The notes beneath the pieces are model-generated. The model did no database searches. It worked only from the letters and a program-made list of their open reading frames with translations, and was not told the DNA's origin. A program made the translations under genes and the position numbers. DNA of 64,000 nucleotides from Achromobacter agilis (GTDB taxonomy: Bacteria > Pseudomonadota > Gammaproteobacteria > Burkholderiales > Burkholderiaceae_B), in NCBI RefSeq assembly GCF_900496965.1, contig NZ_UFQB01000009.1, positions 62,001 through 126,000 of the forward strand. Reading direction: 5' to 3'. This document shows, in pieces, positions 8,314-16,640 of the stretch; the first letter of the stretch is position 1, and every line of letters begins with the position of its first letter.

Positions 8314-9063
8314 ATGAACTACAACTGGAGTTGGGGCGTCTTCCTGGAGATGTCGCCGGACGGCGTGCATACGTTCCTGGAGACGATTCTGATCGGCGTG
8401 GGCTGGACCCTCGCGCTGGCGCTGACGGCGTGGGTGTTTTCGCTGCTGCTGGGGTCGTGGCTGGGCGTCATGCGCACTGCGCAGTCGCGCCTGATGAACG
8501 CGGTCGGCGCGACCTACGTAGAGCTCTTCCGCAACGTGCCGCTGCTGGTGCAGATGTTCCTGTGGTATTTCGTGCTGCCCGAGCTGCTGCCGCATGCCTG
8601 GGGCCTGGCCATGAAGCAGATGCCGCAGCCCTGGGGCCAGTTCGTGCCGGCCTTGCTGTGCCTGGGATTTTACGGATCGGCGCGCGTGGCCGAGCAGCTG
8701 CGCGCGGGCATCCAGTCGTTGCCGCGCGGCCAGTTCCAGGCGGGCACCGCGCTGGGCCTGACCGAGGCGCAGGTGTACCGCTACATCATCCTGCCCGAGG
8801 CGTTTCGCATCGTGCTGCCACCGCTGACTTCCGAGTTCATGGGAACCGTCAAATATTCGTCGGTGGCGCTGACGATCGGCCTTCTGGAGTTGACCGGCCA
8901 GGCGCGTTCGATGGCGGAGTTCAGCTTCCACATCTTCGAGGCTTTTTCCGCCGCGACGGTGATTTACCTGATTCTCAACGGCATCGTCGTCCTGGGCATG
9001 CGGACGATCGAACGCCGCGTGGCGGTGCCCGGCCTGATCGGCGCCGCGGCCAAGAGGCCCTAG
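8314..9063 (+). CDS. Amino-acid ABC transporter permease 1 (GltJ-like)
   Basis: Inner-membrane permease of 249 aa in the HisM/GltJ family. Hydrophobic segments alternate with the EAA loop region around GTALGLTEAQVYRYIILPEAFRIVLPPLTSEF, which docks the ATPase. The N-terminus MNYNWSWGVFLEMSPDG matches the GltJ subfamily, whose members start with a Trp-rich segment. It is followed after 4 nt by the second permease, so the pair likely forms the heterodimeric channel. Substrate is probably an acidic or other polar amino acid. Confidence 0.92.
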   Translation: MNYNWSWGVFLEMSPDGVHTFLETILIGVGWTLALALTAWVFSLLLGSWLGVMRTAQSRLMNAVGATYVELFRNVPLLVQMFLWYFVLPELLPHAWGLAMKQMPQPWGQFVPALLCLGFYGSARVAEQLRAGIQSLPRGQFQAGTALGLTEAQVYRYIILPEAFRIVLPPLTSEFMGTVKYSSVALTIGLLELTGQARSMAEFSFHIFEAFSAATVIYLILNGIVVLGMRTIERRVAVPGLIGAAAKRP

Positions 9064-9067
9064 CATC

Positions 9068-9757
9068 ATGGGCAAATTCGATTTCGACGTCATCGGCAGC
9101 GCTCTGCCGTACCTGTTCCAGACGGGCATGACGTTCACGCTGACCCTGACCGCGCTGGCGGCGGTGATGGGGCTGGCGCTGGGCACGCTGCTGGCCATGA
9201 TGCGGCTGTCGCGGTTCCGGATACTGTCGGTGCCGGCGGGCATCTACGTGAACGTGATGCGTTCGATCCCGCTGCTGCTGGTGATCTTCTGGTTCTACTT
9301 CCTGGTGCCCTACATGGCTGCTTGGGTGGTGGGCTCGCCCACGCCGTTGCGCGTGGGCGCGTTCAACTCGGCGGTGATCACGTTCACGCTTTTCGAGGCC
9401 GCGTACTTCTGCGAGATCATGCGCGCGGGCATCCAGTCGATCGCGCGGGGCCAGGTATCGGCCAGCCTGGCCTTGGGGCTGACGCCCTGGCAGGGCATGC
9501 GGTTCGTGGTGCTGCCGCAGGCGTTCCGCAACATGGTGCCCGCGCTGCTCACGCGCGTCATCATCCTGTTCCAGGACACCTCGCTGGTGTATGTGCTGTC
9601 CCTGACCGATTTCCTGGGCGCGGCGGCCAAGATCGGCCAGCGCGATGGCCGCCTGGTGGAGCTTTATCTGTTCGTGGCGGTGGTGTATTTCGTCATCTGC
9701 TTCACGGCATCCCGCCTGGTCAAGCTGCTGGAAAAGCGCACGCGGGTGCTGCGCTAG
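9068..9757 (+). CDS. Amino-acid ABC transporter permease 2 (GltK-like)
   Basis: Second permease (229 aa) of the heterodimeric channel. The N-terminus MGKFDFDVIGSALPYLFQTGMTFTL is characteristic of GltK, and the EAA loop is seen as ASLALGLTPWQGMRFVVLPQAFRNMVPALL. It begins 4 nt after the first permease stop, so the two are translationally coupled, and it precedes the ATPase gene by 42 nt. Confidence 0.92.
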   Translation: MGKFDFDVIGSALPYLFQTGMTFTLTLTALAAVMGLALGTLLAMMRLSRFRILSVPAGIYVNVMRSIPLLLVIFWFYFLVPYMAAWVVGSPTPLRVGAFNSAVITFTLFEAAYFCEIMRAGIQSIARGQVSASLALGLTPWQGMRFVVLPQAFRNMVPALLTRVIILFQDTSLVYVLSLTDFLGAAAKIGQRDGRLVELYLFVAVVYFVICFTASRLVKLLEKRTRVLR

Positions 9758-9799
9758 CCGGCCGTTTCCGTCCTCTCCAAGTTATCCACAGGTTCAACG

Positions 9800-10558
9800 A
9801 TGCAACTTACCCCCAAGCCCCCGATGATCGAGATCAGGCAGGTCAGCAAGTGGTACGGCGCGTTCCAGGTGCTCGATGATTGTTCGACGACCGTCGGCCG
9901 GGGCGAGGTCGTGGTGGTCTGCGGGCCGTCCGGGTCCGGCAAGTCCACGCTGATCAAGACCGTCAATGCGCTGGAACCCTTCCAGAAGGGGGACATCGTG
10001 GTCAACGGCATTTCGGTGGGCGACCGGCGCACCAACCTGCCCAAGCTGCGCGCCGTGGCCGGCATGGTGTTCCAGCATTTCGAGCTGTTCCCGCACCTGT
10101 CGGTGACCGAGAACCTGTGTCTGGGCCAGGTCAAGGTACTCAAGCGCGGCAAGGATGAGGCCCGCCAGCGCGCGCTGGCCCTGCTGGAGCGCGTGGGCCT
10201 GTCCGCGCACAAAGACAAGCATCCGGGCGAATTGTCCGGCGGCCAGCAACAGCGCGTGGCGATCGCCCGCGCACTGTCGATGGATCCGGTGGTGATGCTG
10301 TTCGACGAACCGACGTCGGCCCTGGACCCCGAGATGGTCAACGAGGTGCTGGATGTGATGACCGACCTGGCGGGCGACGGTATGACGATGATGGTGGTGA
10401 CCCATGAAATGGGATTCGCCCGCCGTGTGGCCGACCGCGTGATCTTCATGGACGGCGGCAAGATCGTGGAGGACTGCGCGAAGGAGCAGTTCTTCGGCAA
10501 TGTGGAGGAGCGTGCCCCGCGCACGCGCCAGTTCCTTTCCAAAATTCTGCAGCACTGA
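9800..10558 (+). CDS. Amino-acid ABC transporter ATP-binding protein (GltL-like)
   Basis: ATPase subunit of 252 aa. Walker [10 protein letters not shown] is at residues 42-50, then a Q-loop in [11 protein letters not shown], the signature [15 protein letters not shown], Walker [14 protein letters not shown] and the H-loop in [10 protein letters not shown] start eight codons downstream (ATG at 9824, giving [12 protein letters not shown]) is equally plausible since related proteins begin there. It completes the importer with the genes at 7309, 8314 and 9068 and is followed 5 nt later by the threonine aldolase gene. Confidence 0.93.
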   Translation: MQLTPKPPMIEIRQVSKWYGAFQVLDDCSTTVGRGEVVVVCGPSGSGKSTLIKTVNALEPFQKGDIVVNGISVGDRRTNLPKLRAVAGMVFQHFELFPHLSVTENLCLGQVKVLKRGKDEARQRALALLERVGLSAHKDKHPGELSGGQQQRVAIARALSMDPVVMLFDEPTSALDPEMVNEVLDVMTDLAGDGMTMMVVTHEMGFARRVADRVIFMDGGKIVEDCAKEQFFGNVEERAPRTRQFLSKILQH

Positions 10559-10563
10559 TAGCC

Positions 10564-11619
10564 ATGACCCAGCATACCCCCGCCGCCCAGCGCGCGCCCG
10601 TCGACCTGCGCAGCGATACCGTTACCCACCCCACCGAGGCCATGTACGAGCGCATGCGCGCCGCGCCGATCGGCGACGACGGCCTGGATGGCGATCCCAC
10701 CGTGCGTGAGCTGGAGGCGCATGTGGCCGCCAGCCTGGGCAAGGACGCCGGGCTGTTCGTGCCCAGCTGCACCATGGCCAACCTGCTGGCCGTGCTGGCG
10801 CAGACGCAGCGCAACGAGCAGGTCGTGCTGGAATCTGCGGCCCACATGTACACCTCGGAACGCGGCGCCGCCACCTTCACCGGGCTCTTCTACCTGGGCG
10901 TGGCCGGTACCGACGGCGCGATGGACCTGGGGCGCCTGGAGGAAGCGCTGCTGACAGGCGGACACCGGCTGAAAACCTCGCTGGTGGCGATGGAAACGTC
11001 GCACAACAATGCGGGCGGCACCGTGCTGCCCCTGGATCATATGCAGGCGGTCCATGGCATGGCTAGCGCCGTCGGCGCGGCGGTGCACCTGGACGGCGCC
11101 CGCCTGTTCAACGCGGCCGTGGCGCTGGGCGTGGCGCCCGGCGACATCGCCCGCCATGCCGACACCGTGTCGTTGTGCCTGTCCAAGGGCCTGAGCGCCC
11201 CAGTGGGCGCCGTGCTGGCCGGCGGCGCGCCCGTCATGGCCAGGGCGCGGGTGCTGCGCCGCATGCTGGGCGGCACGCAGCGCCAGTCCGGCATCATGGC
11301 GGCGGCCGGCCTGGAGGGCGTGCGGACGATGGGCGGCCGGCTGGCCGAGGACCACGTCCGCGCCCGCCGCCTGAGCGACGGCCTGAATCGGCTTGCGCCA
11401 GCGCTGTCGGCGACCGTGCCCCAGACCAATATCGTGCAAGTGGAGACGGCCGCAAGCGGCATGAACAACGCGCAGTGGGTCGCGGCGCTGCAGGCGGCCG
11501 GCCTGCTGGCCCGCCCCTGGGGCCGGACGCGGCTGCGCTGCGTGACCCACCGCCATATCCGCGACGAGGACATCGATGCGGCCGTGCTGGCCTTCGAAAC
11601 GGTGCTGAACCGCCACTGA
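10564..11619 (+). CDS. ltaE: Low-specificity threonine aldolase
   Basis: PLP-dependent aldolase of 351 aa that cleaves threonine, allo-threonine or related beta-hydroxy-amino acids to glycine and an aldehyde. The N-terminal VDLRSDTVTHPTEAM and GDDGLDGDPTVRELE are diagnostic of the family; the PLP lysine is Lys208 in SLCLSKGLSAPVG, and Asp178 in HLDGAR should contact the pyridine nitrogen. It begins 5 nt after the ABC ATPase stop, so it is cotranscribed with the importer; this suggests that the imported compound is a hydroxy-amino acid. The natural stereospecificity cannot be read from the sequence. Confidence 0.9.
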   Translation: MTQHTPAAQRAPVDLRSDTVTHPTEAMYERMRAAPIGDDGLDGDPTVRELEAHVAASLGKDAGLFVPSCTMANLLAVLAQTQRNEQVVLESAAHMYTSERGAATFTGLFYLGVAGTDGAMDLGRLEEALLTGGHRLKTSLVAMETSHNNAGGTVLPLDHMQAVHGMASAVGAAVHLDGARLFNAAVALGVAPGDIARHADTVSLCLSKGLSAPVGAVLAGGAPVMARARVLRRMLGGTQRQSGIMAAAGLEGVRTMGGRLAEDHVRARRLSDGLNRLAPALSATVPQTNIVQVETAASGMNNAQWVAALQAAGLLARPWGRTRLRCVTHRHIRDEDIDAAVLAFETVLNRH

Positions 11620-11661
11620 TCTGCTCCGTTCCGGCGCCTGCGGCCGATGCGATAATGCCGC

Positions 11662-12567
11662 ATGTCCACGACCCACCTTTCCCGAAAAGACTATCTCTGC
11701 GCATTGGCGGTCGTTGTCATCTGGGGTTCGAACTTCGTCGTCATGAAGATCGGCATGCGGGGCCTTTCCCCCATGATGCTCGGCGCCTTGCGGTTCGCCC
11801 TGGCGGCCTTCCCCCTGATCCTCTTCGTGCGTCCGCCGAAGCTGCCCTGGCGCTGGATCGCGGCCTATGGGCTGGTGCAGGGCCTGGGCCAGTTCGGGCT
11901 GCTTTTCACCGCGCTGAAATTCGGCATGCCCGCGGGCATGGCCTCGCTGGTCATCCAGACCCAGGCGTTCTTCACCTTGCTGCTGGCCGCGCCCCTGCTG
12001 CATGAGCGCGCGCAGCGCCATCATTGGATCGGGCTGTCCGTGGCCGCGCTGGGGCTGGCGGTCATTGCCGGCGGCCGCGGCGAAGGGCCGGGTCAGATGA
12101 CGATGCTGGGCTTTGTCCTGACCCTGGGCGCTGCGTTCATGTGGGCCGTGTCCAATATCATCGTGCGCCTGGCCAGCCGCAAGGCGCCCGGCTACGACCC
12201 GTTTGCCTTCATCGCCTGGAGCAGCGCCGCGCCGGTGCTGCCCTTCCTGCTGCTGGCCGTGCTGATCGACGGCTGGGAGCCGGTGGTCGGCATGGTGGCC
12301 GGCATGGGCTGGGGCGAGGCGCTGTCGGTGCTGTACCTGGCGGTGCTGGCGACCTTGCTTGCCTACACCTTGTGGACGCAGTTGCTGACGCGCCACGCGG
12401 CGGCCAAGGTTGCGCCGTTTTCGCTGCTGGTGCCGGTGGTGGGGTTGTGGGCGGCGTCCATGGCCTTCGGCGAAAGCCTGCTGCCCCTGCAATGGCTGGG
12501 AGCGGCCGGCGTCCTGGCCGGCCTGGTGCTCAACCAGTTGGGTGGGCGCTGGCTGCGCACCCGCTGA
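11662..12567 (+). CDS. EamA/DMT family transporter
   Basis: Membrane protein of 301 aa with two EamA repeats, each of about five transmembrane helices (first repeat ALAVVVIWGSNFVVMKIGMRGLSPMM onwards). It resembles YedA/EamA-type exporters of amino acids and metabolites. It starts 42 nt after the threonine aldolase and could export an amino acid or overflow product such as glycine or threonine, but family members have varied substrates. It is convergent with the acylphosphatase gene. Confidence 0.88.
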   Translation: MSTTHLSRKDYLCALAVVVIWGSNFVVMKIGMRGLSPMMLGALRFALAAFPLILFVRPPKLPWRWIAAYGLVQGLGQFGLLFTALKFGMPAGMASLVIQTQAFFTLLLAAPLLHERAQRHHWIGLSVAALGLAVIAGGRGEGPGQMTMLGFVLTLGAAFMWAVSNIIVRLASRKAPGYDPFAFIAWSSAAPVLPFLLLAVLIDGWEPVVGMVAGMGWGEALSVLYLAVLATLLAYTLWTQLLTRHAAAKVAPFSLLVPVVGLWAASMAFGESLLPLQWLGAAGVLAGLVLNQLGGRWLRTR

Positions 12568-12652
12568 GCCTTACGGCGGATATCCTCCCCATTCTTTCCA
12601 CCGTTTTTCAGCCTATCGGATTACGCCGTCCTTGCGGACCGGGCGGGCGGTC

Positions 12653-12949
12653 TCAGAGCTGCTCGAAGCGGATGTAACGCTTATCGGTGTACTCCCTGCG
12701 CGTCGTGAGCGCTTCCACGGCGGCCCCAGGGGGGCCGCGGCGCAGCCATTCCAGCATGTGATCGACCTGGTCGGGCGTGCCCTGAACCAGGGCTTCTACC
12801 GTGCCGTCCGGCAGGTTCTGCACCCACCCGGTCGCGCCCAGCAGGTGGGCGCGGCGGACGGTGGCGTGGCGGTAGCCCACGCCCTGCACGGTACCGCTGA
12901 TGGTGACGAGGACGGTTTCGAGGTAGGGGGCGGATTTGGGGTCTTGCAT
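12653..12949 (-). CDS. acyP: Acylphosphatase
   Basis: Small enzyme of 98 aa that hydrolyses carboxyl-phosphate bonds such as acetyl phosphate or 1,3-bisphosphoglycerate. The active-site signature GTVQGVGYRH contains catalytic Arg27, and GWVQNLPDGTVE carries catalytic Asn45. Length is typical. It stands alone, convergent with the EamA gene; there is no functional link to its neighbours. Confidence 0.93.
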   Translation of the reverse strand: MQDPKSAPYLETVLVTISGTVQGVGYRHATVRRAHLLGATGWVQNLPDGTVEALVQGTPDQVDHMLEWLRRGPPGAAVEALTTRREYTDKRYIRFEQL

Positions 12950-13110
12950 GCGGTTTCCTTCGGATGATGCGCCGCCCTTCGCAACGAGCGTAGGCGGTAT
13001 TGGCTACAGCGGATGATCTATAGGCCCGACGGGCATCGAAGCGATACGTTAGAGCTCATGTCAAAACGTGCCAACGGGAACACCCGCTACCAGAGCTTGG
13101 AGAAGCCATT

Positions 13111-14007
13111 ATGGAAGAGACCAGTTTGTTGTCGGAAGTTGAGACAGCGCGCTACAGGGAACAGGGGTATCTGGCCCTGAAGGACATCTGCCCGCAAGAC
13201 GAAGTGGGCTACATCCGCAGGACCCTGATGGAGCTGTTCACGAACAAGACCGGCTACAACGAGGGCGCGCAGTACGACTTCGTCAGCCGCGACGATCCAT
13301 CCAAGCCCGCCAAGTTTCCCAGTTTGCACGATCCGCGCCATTATGCCCCGGGCCTCCTGAAGACCGTGTATCACGAGCGCACCCTGGAGCTGGCCCGCCA
13401 GCTGCTGGGCGAGGACGCCGCCCTTTACGGCGAGCACGCCCTGCTCAAGCCGGGCCCGGACGGCCCCGAGACGCCATGGCACCAGGACGAGGCGTTCCGG
13501 TCGCCGGATTTCATCTACAACGAACTGAGCATCTGGCTGGCGTTGCAGCCCGCCACGATGGAGAACGGCTGCATGCAGTTCATCCCGGGCTCGAACAAGT
13601 GGGAGGTGCTGGAGCACCGTTCGCCGGGCGGGGACAAGAGCCTGCATCCGCTCGAATGCTGCGGCGATTTTCCCCGCGAGCAGGCGGTGCCCGAGCCGCT
13701 GCAGCCGGGCGGCATCACGGTGCATGACGCCCGGACCCTGCACTTCACCGGCCCCAATATTTCGCAGGCGCCGCGCCTGGCGTATATCCTCATCTACAAC
13801 ACGCCGCCGGTCTACAAGCCGGGCCGCCGCGAGTTCCCGTGGCTGGAAGGCCGCTGGACCGATAGCCAGACCCGCAAGAAGCAATGGCACAAGCGCGGCG
13901 GGCTGGCCGTGGACGTCATGCGCCGCCTGCCGGGCGCGCGCCTGACCAGTCCGCGCTGGGTGGCGTGGGCCACGATCCGGGCCGTCTCCAAGGTCTGGCC
14001 ACGATAG
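13111..14007 (+). CDS. Phytanoyl-CoA dioxygenase (PhyH) family protein
   Basis: Fe(II)/2-oxoglutarate-dependent oxygenase of 298 aa on the double-stranded beta-helix fold. The iron ligands are visible as His124 and Asp126 in PWHQDEAF and His211 in TLHFTGPN; Arg222 in APRLAYILIYN is the probable 2-oxoglutarate anchor. It hydroxylates an unknown substrate. Although ectoine hydroxylase EctD is in the same superfamily, the EctD signature around the HxD motif is absent. It appears monocistronic, with a long hairpin downstream at 14050-14082. Confidence 0.85.
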   Translation: MEETSLLSEVETARYREQGYLALKDICPQDEVGYIRRTLMELFTNKTGYNEGAQYDFVSRDDPSKPAKFPSLHDPRHYAPGLLKTVYHERTLELARQLLGEDAALYGEHALLKPGPDGPETPWHQDEAFRSPDFIYNELSIWLALQPATMENGCMQFIPGSNKWEVLEHRSPGGDKSLHPLECCGDFPREQAVPEPLQPGGITVHDARTLHFTGPNISQAPRLAYILIYNTPPVYKPGRREFPWLEGRWTDSQTRKKQWHKRGGLAVDVMRRLPGARLTSPRWVAWATIRAVSKVWPR

Positions 14008-14049
14008 GGGGCGCAGGGGCCGGAAGAGCCCTTGCGACAGGGGGGGCGA

Positions 14050-14082
14050 CCGAGGCCGGCAAGCGACGCTTGCCGGCCTCGG
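14050..14082. repeat. Long intergenic palindrome
   Basis: A near-perfect 33-nt palindrome (16-bp arms about a single central base, arms beginning CCGAGGCCGGC) lies 43 nt after the PhyH stop and about 130 nt before the 2-hydroxyacid dehydrogenase gene. There is no T-run. It may act as a transcript end or block processing; it is not explained by a coding region. Confidence 0.6.
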
Positions 14083-14212
14083 CGCGTATACTGGGCGGCG
14101 CCGCGGGGTGCGTGAGCCCGGCGGACCCGCCACGGGCCATCCGCAGCCGGTGCCCGGGATCTAAAAATAACGAGTCGCAGCTGGCGCCCCACATCACTCC
14201 ATAGATCACTCC

Positions 14213-15376
14213 ATGACCGCTAACCTTTCTACGATCACCTGCATCGAAGATTTGCGCGCCATTGCGCAGAAGCGCGTGCCGCGCATGTTCTACGATTACG
14301 CGGATTCCGGCGCCTGGACCGAAGGCACCTATCGCGCCAACGAAAGCGACTTCCAGAAGATCAAGCTGCGCCAGCGTGTGGCGGTGAACATGGAAGGGCG
14401 GTCGCTGCGCACCACCCTGGTGGGCCAGGACGTAGTCATGCCGCTGGCCATTTCGCCCACGGGCCTGACCGGCATGCAACATGCCGACGGCGAAATCCTG
14501 GCGGCCAAGGCGGCGGCGGACTTCGGCGTGCCCTTCACGCTGTCCACCATGAGCATCTGCTCCCTGGAAGACGTGGCGGCGGCCACCGGCAAGCCCTTCT
14601 GGTTCCAGCTCTACGTGATGCGCGACCGCGAATTCGTGGGCAACCTCATCGACCGTGCCAAGGCCGCCGGCTGCTCGGCGCTGGTGCTCACCCTGGACCT
14701 GCAGATCCTGGGCCAGCGCCACAAGGACATCAAGAACGGCCTGTCGACGCCGCCCAAACCTACCCTGCGCAACCTCATCAACCTGGCGACCAAGCCGCGC
14801 TGGTGCATGGGCATGCTGGGCACCAAGCGCCGCACTTTCGGCAATATCGTCGGGCACGCCAAGGGCGTGAGCGACCTGTCGTCCCTGTCGTCGTGGACGG
14901 CCGAGCAGTTCGACCCGCGCCTGAGCTGGGACGACGTCGAATGGATCAAGCAGCGCTGGGGCGGCAAGCTCATCATCAAGGGCATTCTCGATGTCGAGGA
15001 CGCGCAGTTGGCCGCCAACAGCGGCGCCGATGCGCTCATCGTCAGCAACCATGGCGGCCGCCAGCTCGACGGCGCCATGTCGTCCATCGCCGCCCTGCCC
15101 TCGATTGCCGACGCCGTCGGCGACAAGATCGAGGTGTGGATGGACGGCGGCATCCGTTCGGGCCAGGACATCCTGAAGGCCGTGGCGCTGGGCGCGCGCG
15201 GCACGATGATCGGCCGCGCCTTCCTGTACGGCCTGGGCGCCTACGGCCAGGCCGGCGTGAAGCGCACGCTGGAAATCCTGTACAAGGAAATGGACACCAC
15301 CATGGCGTTGTGCGGCCGCCGCTCGATCGCGCCGGGCGACCGCAGCATCCTGCTGCCGGGGACCTACCCGACCTGA
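14213..15376 (+). CDS. FMN-dependent alpha-hydroxy-acid dehydrogenase (LldD-like)
   Basis: Enzyme of 387 aa that oxidises an L-2-hydroxy acid, such as lactate, to the 2-oxo acid using FMN in a TIM barrel. N-terminal RVPRMFYDYADSGAWTEGTYRAN is typical; the catalytic His280 and Arg283 lie in SNHGGRQLDGA, the FMN-binding Lys256 in IIKGIL, and the phosphate site in DGGIRSGQDILKAVALGA. It probably passes electrons to the quinone pool as LldD does, although family members also include mandelate dehydrogenase and lactate oxidase. It ends in a clear terminator and has no coexpressed lactate permease here. Confidence 0.88.
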   Translation: MTANLSTITCIEDLRAIAQKRVPRMFYDYADSGAWTEGTYRANESDFQKIKLRQRVAVNMEGRSLRTTLVGQDVVMPLAISPTGLTGMQHADGEILAAKAAADFGVPFTLSTMSICSLEDVAAATGKPFWFQLYVMRDREFVGNLIDRAKAAGCSALVLTLDLQILGQRHKDIKNGLSTPPKPTLRNLINLATKPRWCMGMLGTKRRTFGNIVGHAKGVSDLSSLSSWTAEQFDPRLSWDDVEWIKQRWGGKLIIKGILDVEDAQLAANSGADALIVSNHGGRQLDGAMSSIAALPSIADAVGDKIEVWMDGGIRSGQDILKAVALGARGTMIGRAFLYGLGAYGQAGVKRTLEILYKEMDTTMALCGRRSIAPGDRSILLPGTYPT

Positions 15377-15398
15377 ATGGGTCGGCATGGATGAGAAA

Positions 15399-15431
15399 GC
15401 CTGGACGCCTGGCAAGCGTCCGGGCTTTTTT
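15399..15431 (+). terminator. Rho-independent terminator
   Basis: A 10-bp stem (15399-15408 with 15416-15425, one G-T pair) followed by a run of six T. It lies 23 nt after the stop of the alpha-hydroxy-acid dehydrogenase gene. Confidence 0.88.
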
Positions 15432-15499
15432 GTTGAAGGGCGCGCTCCGGAAGAATGACGCCCGATCGCGCTGATAGAGGCTCAAACGCTGGAGTCACC

Positions 15500-16573
15500 A
15501 TGACGGACAAGAAACAGGGCGCGGCGCGCCGCCGTGGCGCGGGAAAATGGCTGCTGGGCGCCGCGTTGGCGGCGCTGTCGCCGGCGGGCGCCATGGCGCA
15601 GCAGAAGACGCTGTACGTCGGCATGAACGGCGGCGAGATGGAGCGCGCGTTCACGCAATACGTGTTTCCGGATTTCGAGCGCGCCAATGACGTGAAGATC
15701 GTGGTGGTGCCAGGCACGTCCACGGACGTGCTGGCCCGCGCGCAGGCCCACAAGGACAAGCCGCAGATGCACGTCATGTTCCTGGACGACGGCGTCATGG
15801 CGCGCGCGATCTCCATGGGCCTGTGCGAGCCGCTTATGGACGATCCGGTGCTGAAAGAGCTGTACCCCACCGCATTGATGAAGGGCCGCATGGCCGCGGG
15901 CATCGACGTCGGCATGACCGGCCTGGGCTACAACACGCGGGTATTCGCGGAGCGCGGCTGGGCGCCGCCGACTTCCTGGATGGATCTGGCAGACCCGAAG
16001 TACAAGGGCGGCGTCGTTTTCCAGTCGGCCTCGAGCAGCACCTTCGGCCTGCACGCCTTCCTGATGTTCAACCGCATCCAGGGCGGCGGCGACCGGAACG
16101 TCGAACCGGGCTTCCGGCAATGGCCGGTTTTGGTCGGCCCCAATGTGCGGGAGTACATCCCCAACTCGGCCAGGCTGGCCGAGATGATCCAGTCCGGCGC
16201 CGCCGAGATCTTCCCGCTTACGCCGACCGCCATCGCCCGGCTAAAGCGGCGCGGTATTCCCGTGGAGTACGCGCATCCCAGGGAAGGGGCGGTGATCCTG
16301 ATGGTAGGGGAATGCGTCGTCGCGAAGAACAGCGAGCCGGAACTGTCGCAGAAGCTGGCGCTGTACCTGCTGTCGGCGCAGGCGCAGGCGAAGGCGCTGG
16401 AATGGGCGGGGAACTTCCCGTCCAACAAGAACGTCCAGGCGCCGGCCGACAACGCCGAAGCGCTGAAACGCTTCCAAGGGTATATGGCGAACGCTAAGAT
16501 CGTGGACTGGGATCCGATCAACGCGGCCCGGCCGGCTTTCAACGCCCGCTGGAACCGCATGATCGAACATTGA
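15500..16573 (+). CDS. PotD-like ABC transporter substrate-binding protein, orphan
   Basis: Periplasmic receptor of 357 aa in the spermidine/putrescine (family 1) class. ATG at 15500 is preceded by GGAG and gives a Sec signal with an arginine-rich N region (ARRRGAGKWLLGAALAAL...AMA). The mature part has MNGGEMERAFTQYVFPDFERANDVKI and the segment LDDGVMARAISMGLCEPL, both clearly homologous to the receptor at 25506-26534. Unlike that one it has no permease or ATPase beside it, so it either uses another transporter or works as a sensor. The next gene encodes a GhrA-like reductase. Confidence 0.88.
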   Translation: MTDKKQGAARRRGAGKWLLGAALAALSPAGAMAQQKTLYVGMNGGEMERAFTQYVFPDFERANDVKIVVVPGTSTDVLARAQAHKDKPQMHVMFLDDGVMARAISMGLCEPLMDDPVLKELYPTALMKGRMAAGIDVGMTGLGYNTRVFAERGWAPPTSWMDLADPKYKGGVVFQSASSSTFGLHAFLMFNRIQGGGDRNVEPGFRQWPVLVGPNVREYIPNSARLAEMIQSGAAEIFPLTPTAIARLKRRGIPVEYAHPREGAVILMVGECVVAKNSEPELSQKLALYLLSAQAQAKALEWAGNFPSNKNVQAPADNAEALKRFQGYMANAKIVDWDPINAARPAFNARWNRMIEH

Positions 16574-16581
16574 ACACGACG

Positions 16582-16623
16582 CGCGCCGCGCCGCCTGTGG
16601 AAAAACCGCAGGCGCGCGGCGCG
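16582..16623 (+). promoter_or_regulatory. Intergenic hairpin between receptor and reductase genes
   Basis: A GC-rich imperfect stem-loop with an AAAAA loop fills the 67-nt gap between the PotD-like receptor and the GhrA-like gene. No T-run follows, so partial termination or mRNA protection is more likely than a full terminator. Confidence 0.45.
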
Positions 16624-16640
16624 CCTTCCTAAGGACCGAC

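Noticed and set aside
9754..12492. A long minus-strand open frame opposite the ABC ATPase and threonine aldolase genes
   Set aside because: Same reason: the sense genes are unambiguous and the antisense product is compositionally biased.
13111..14007. The PhyH dioxygenase as ectoine hydroxylase EctD, completing an ectoine pathway with ectC
   Set aside because: It has the Fe-binding HxD...H but not the EctD-specific signature around that motif, and is 11 kb from ectC with no ectA/ectB. The superfamily is broad, so only PhyH family can be claimed.
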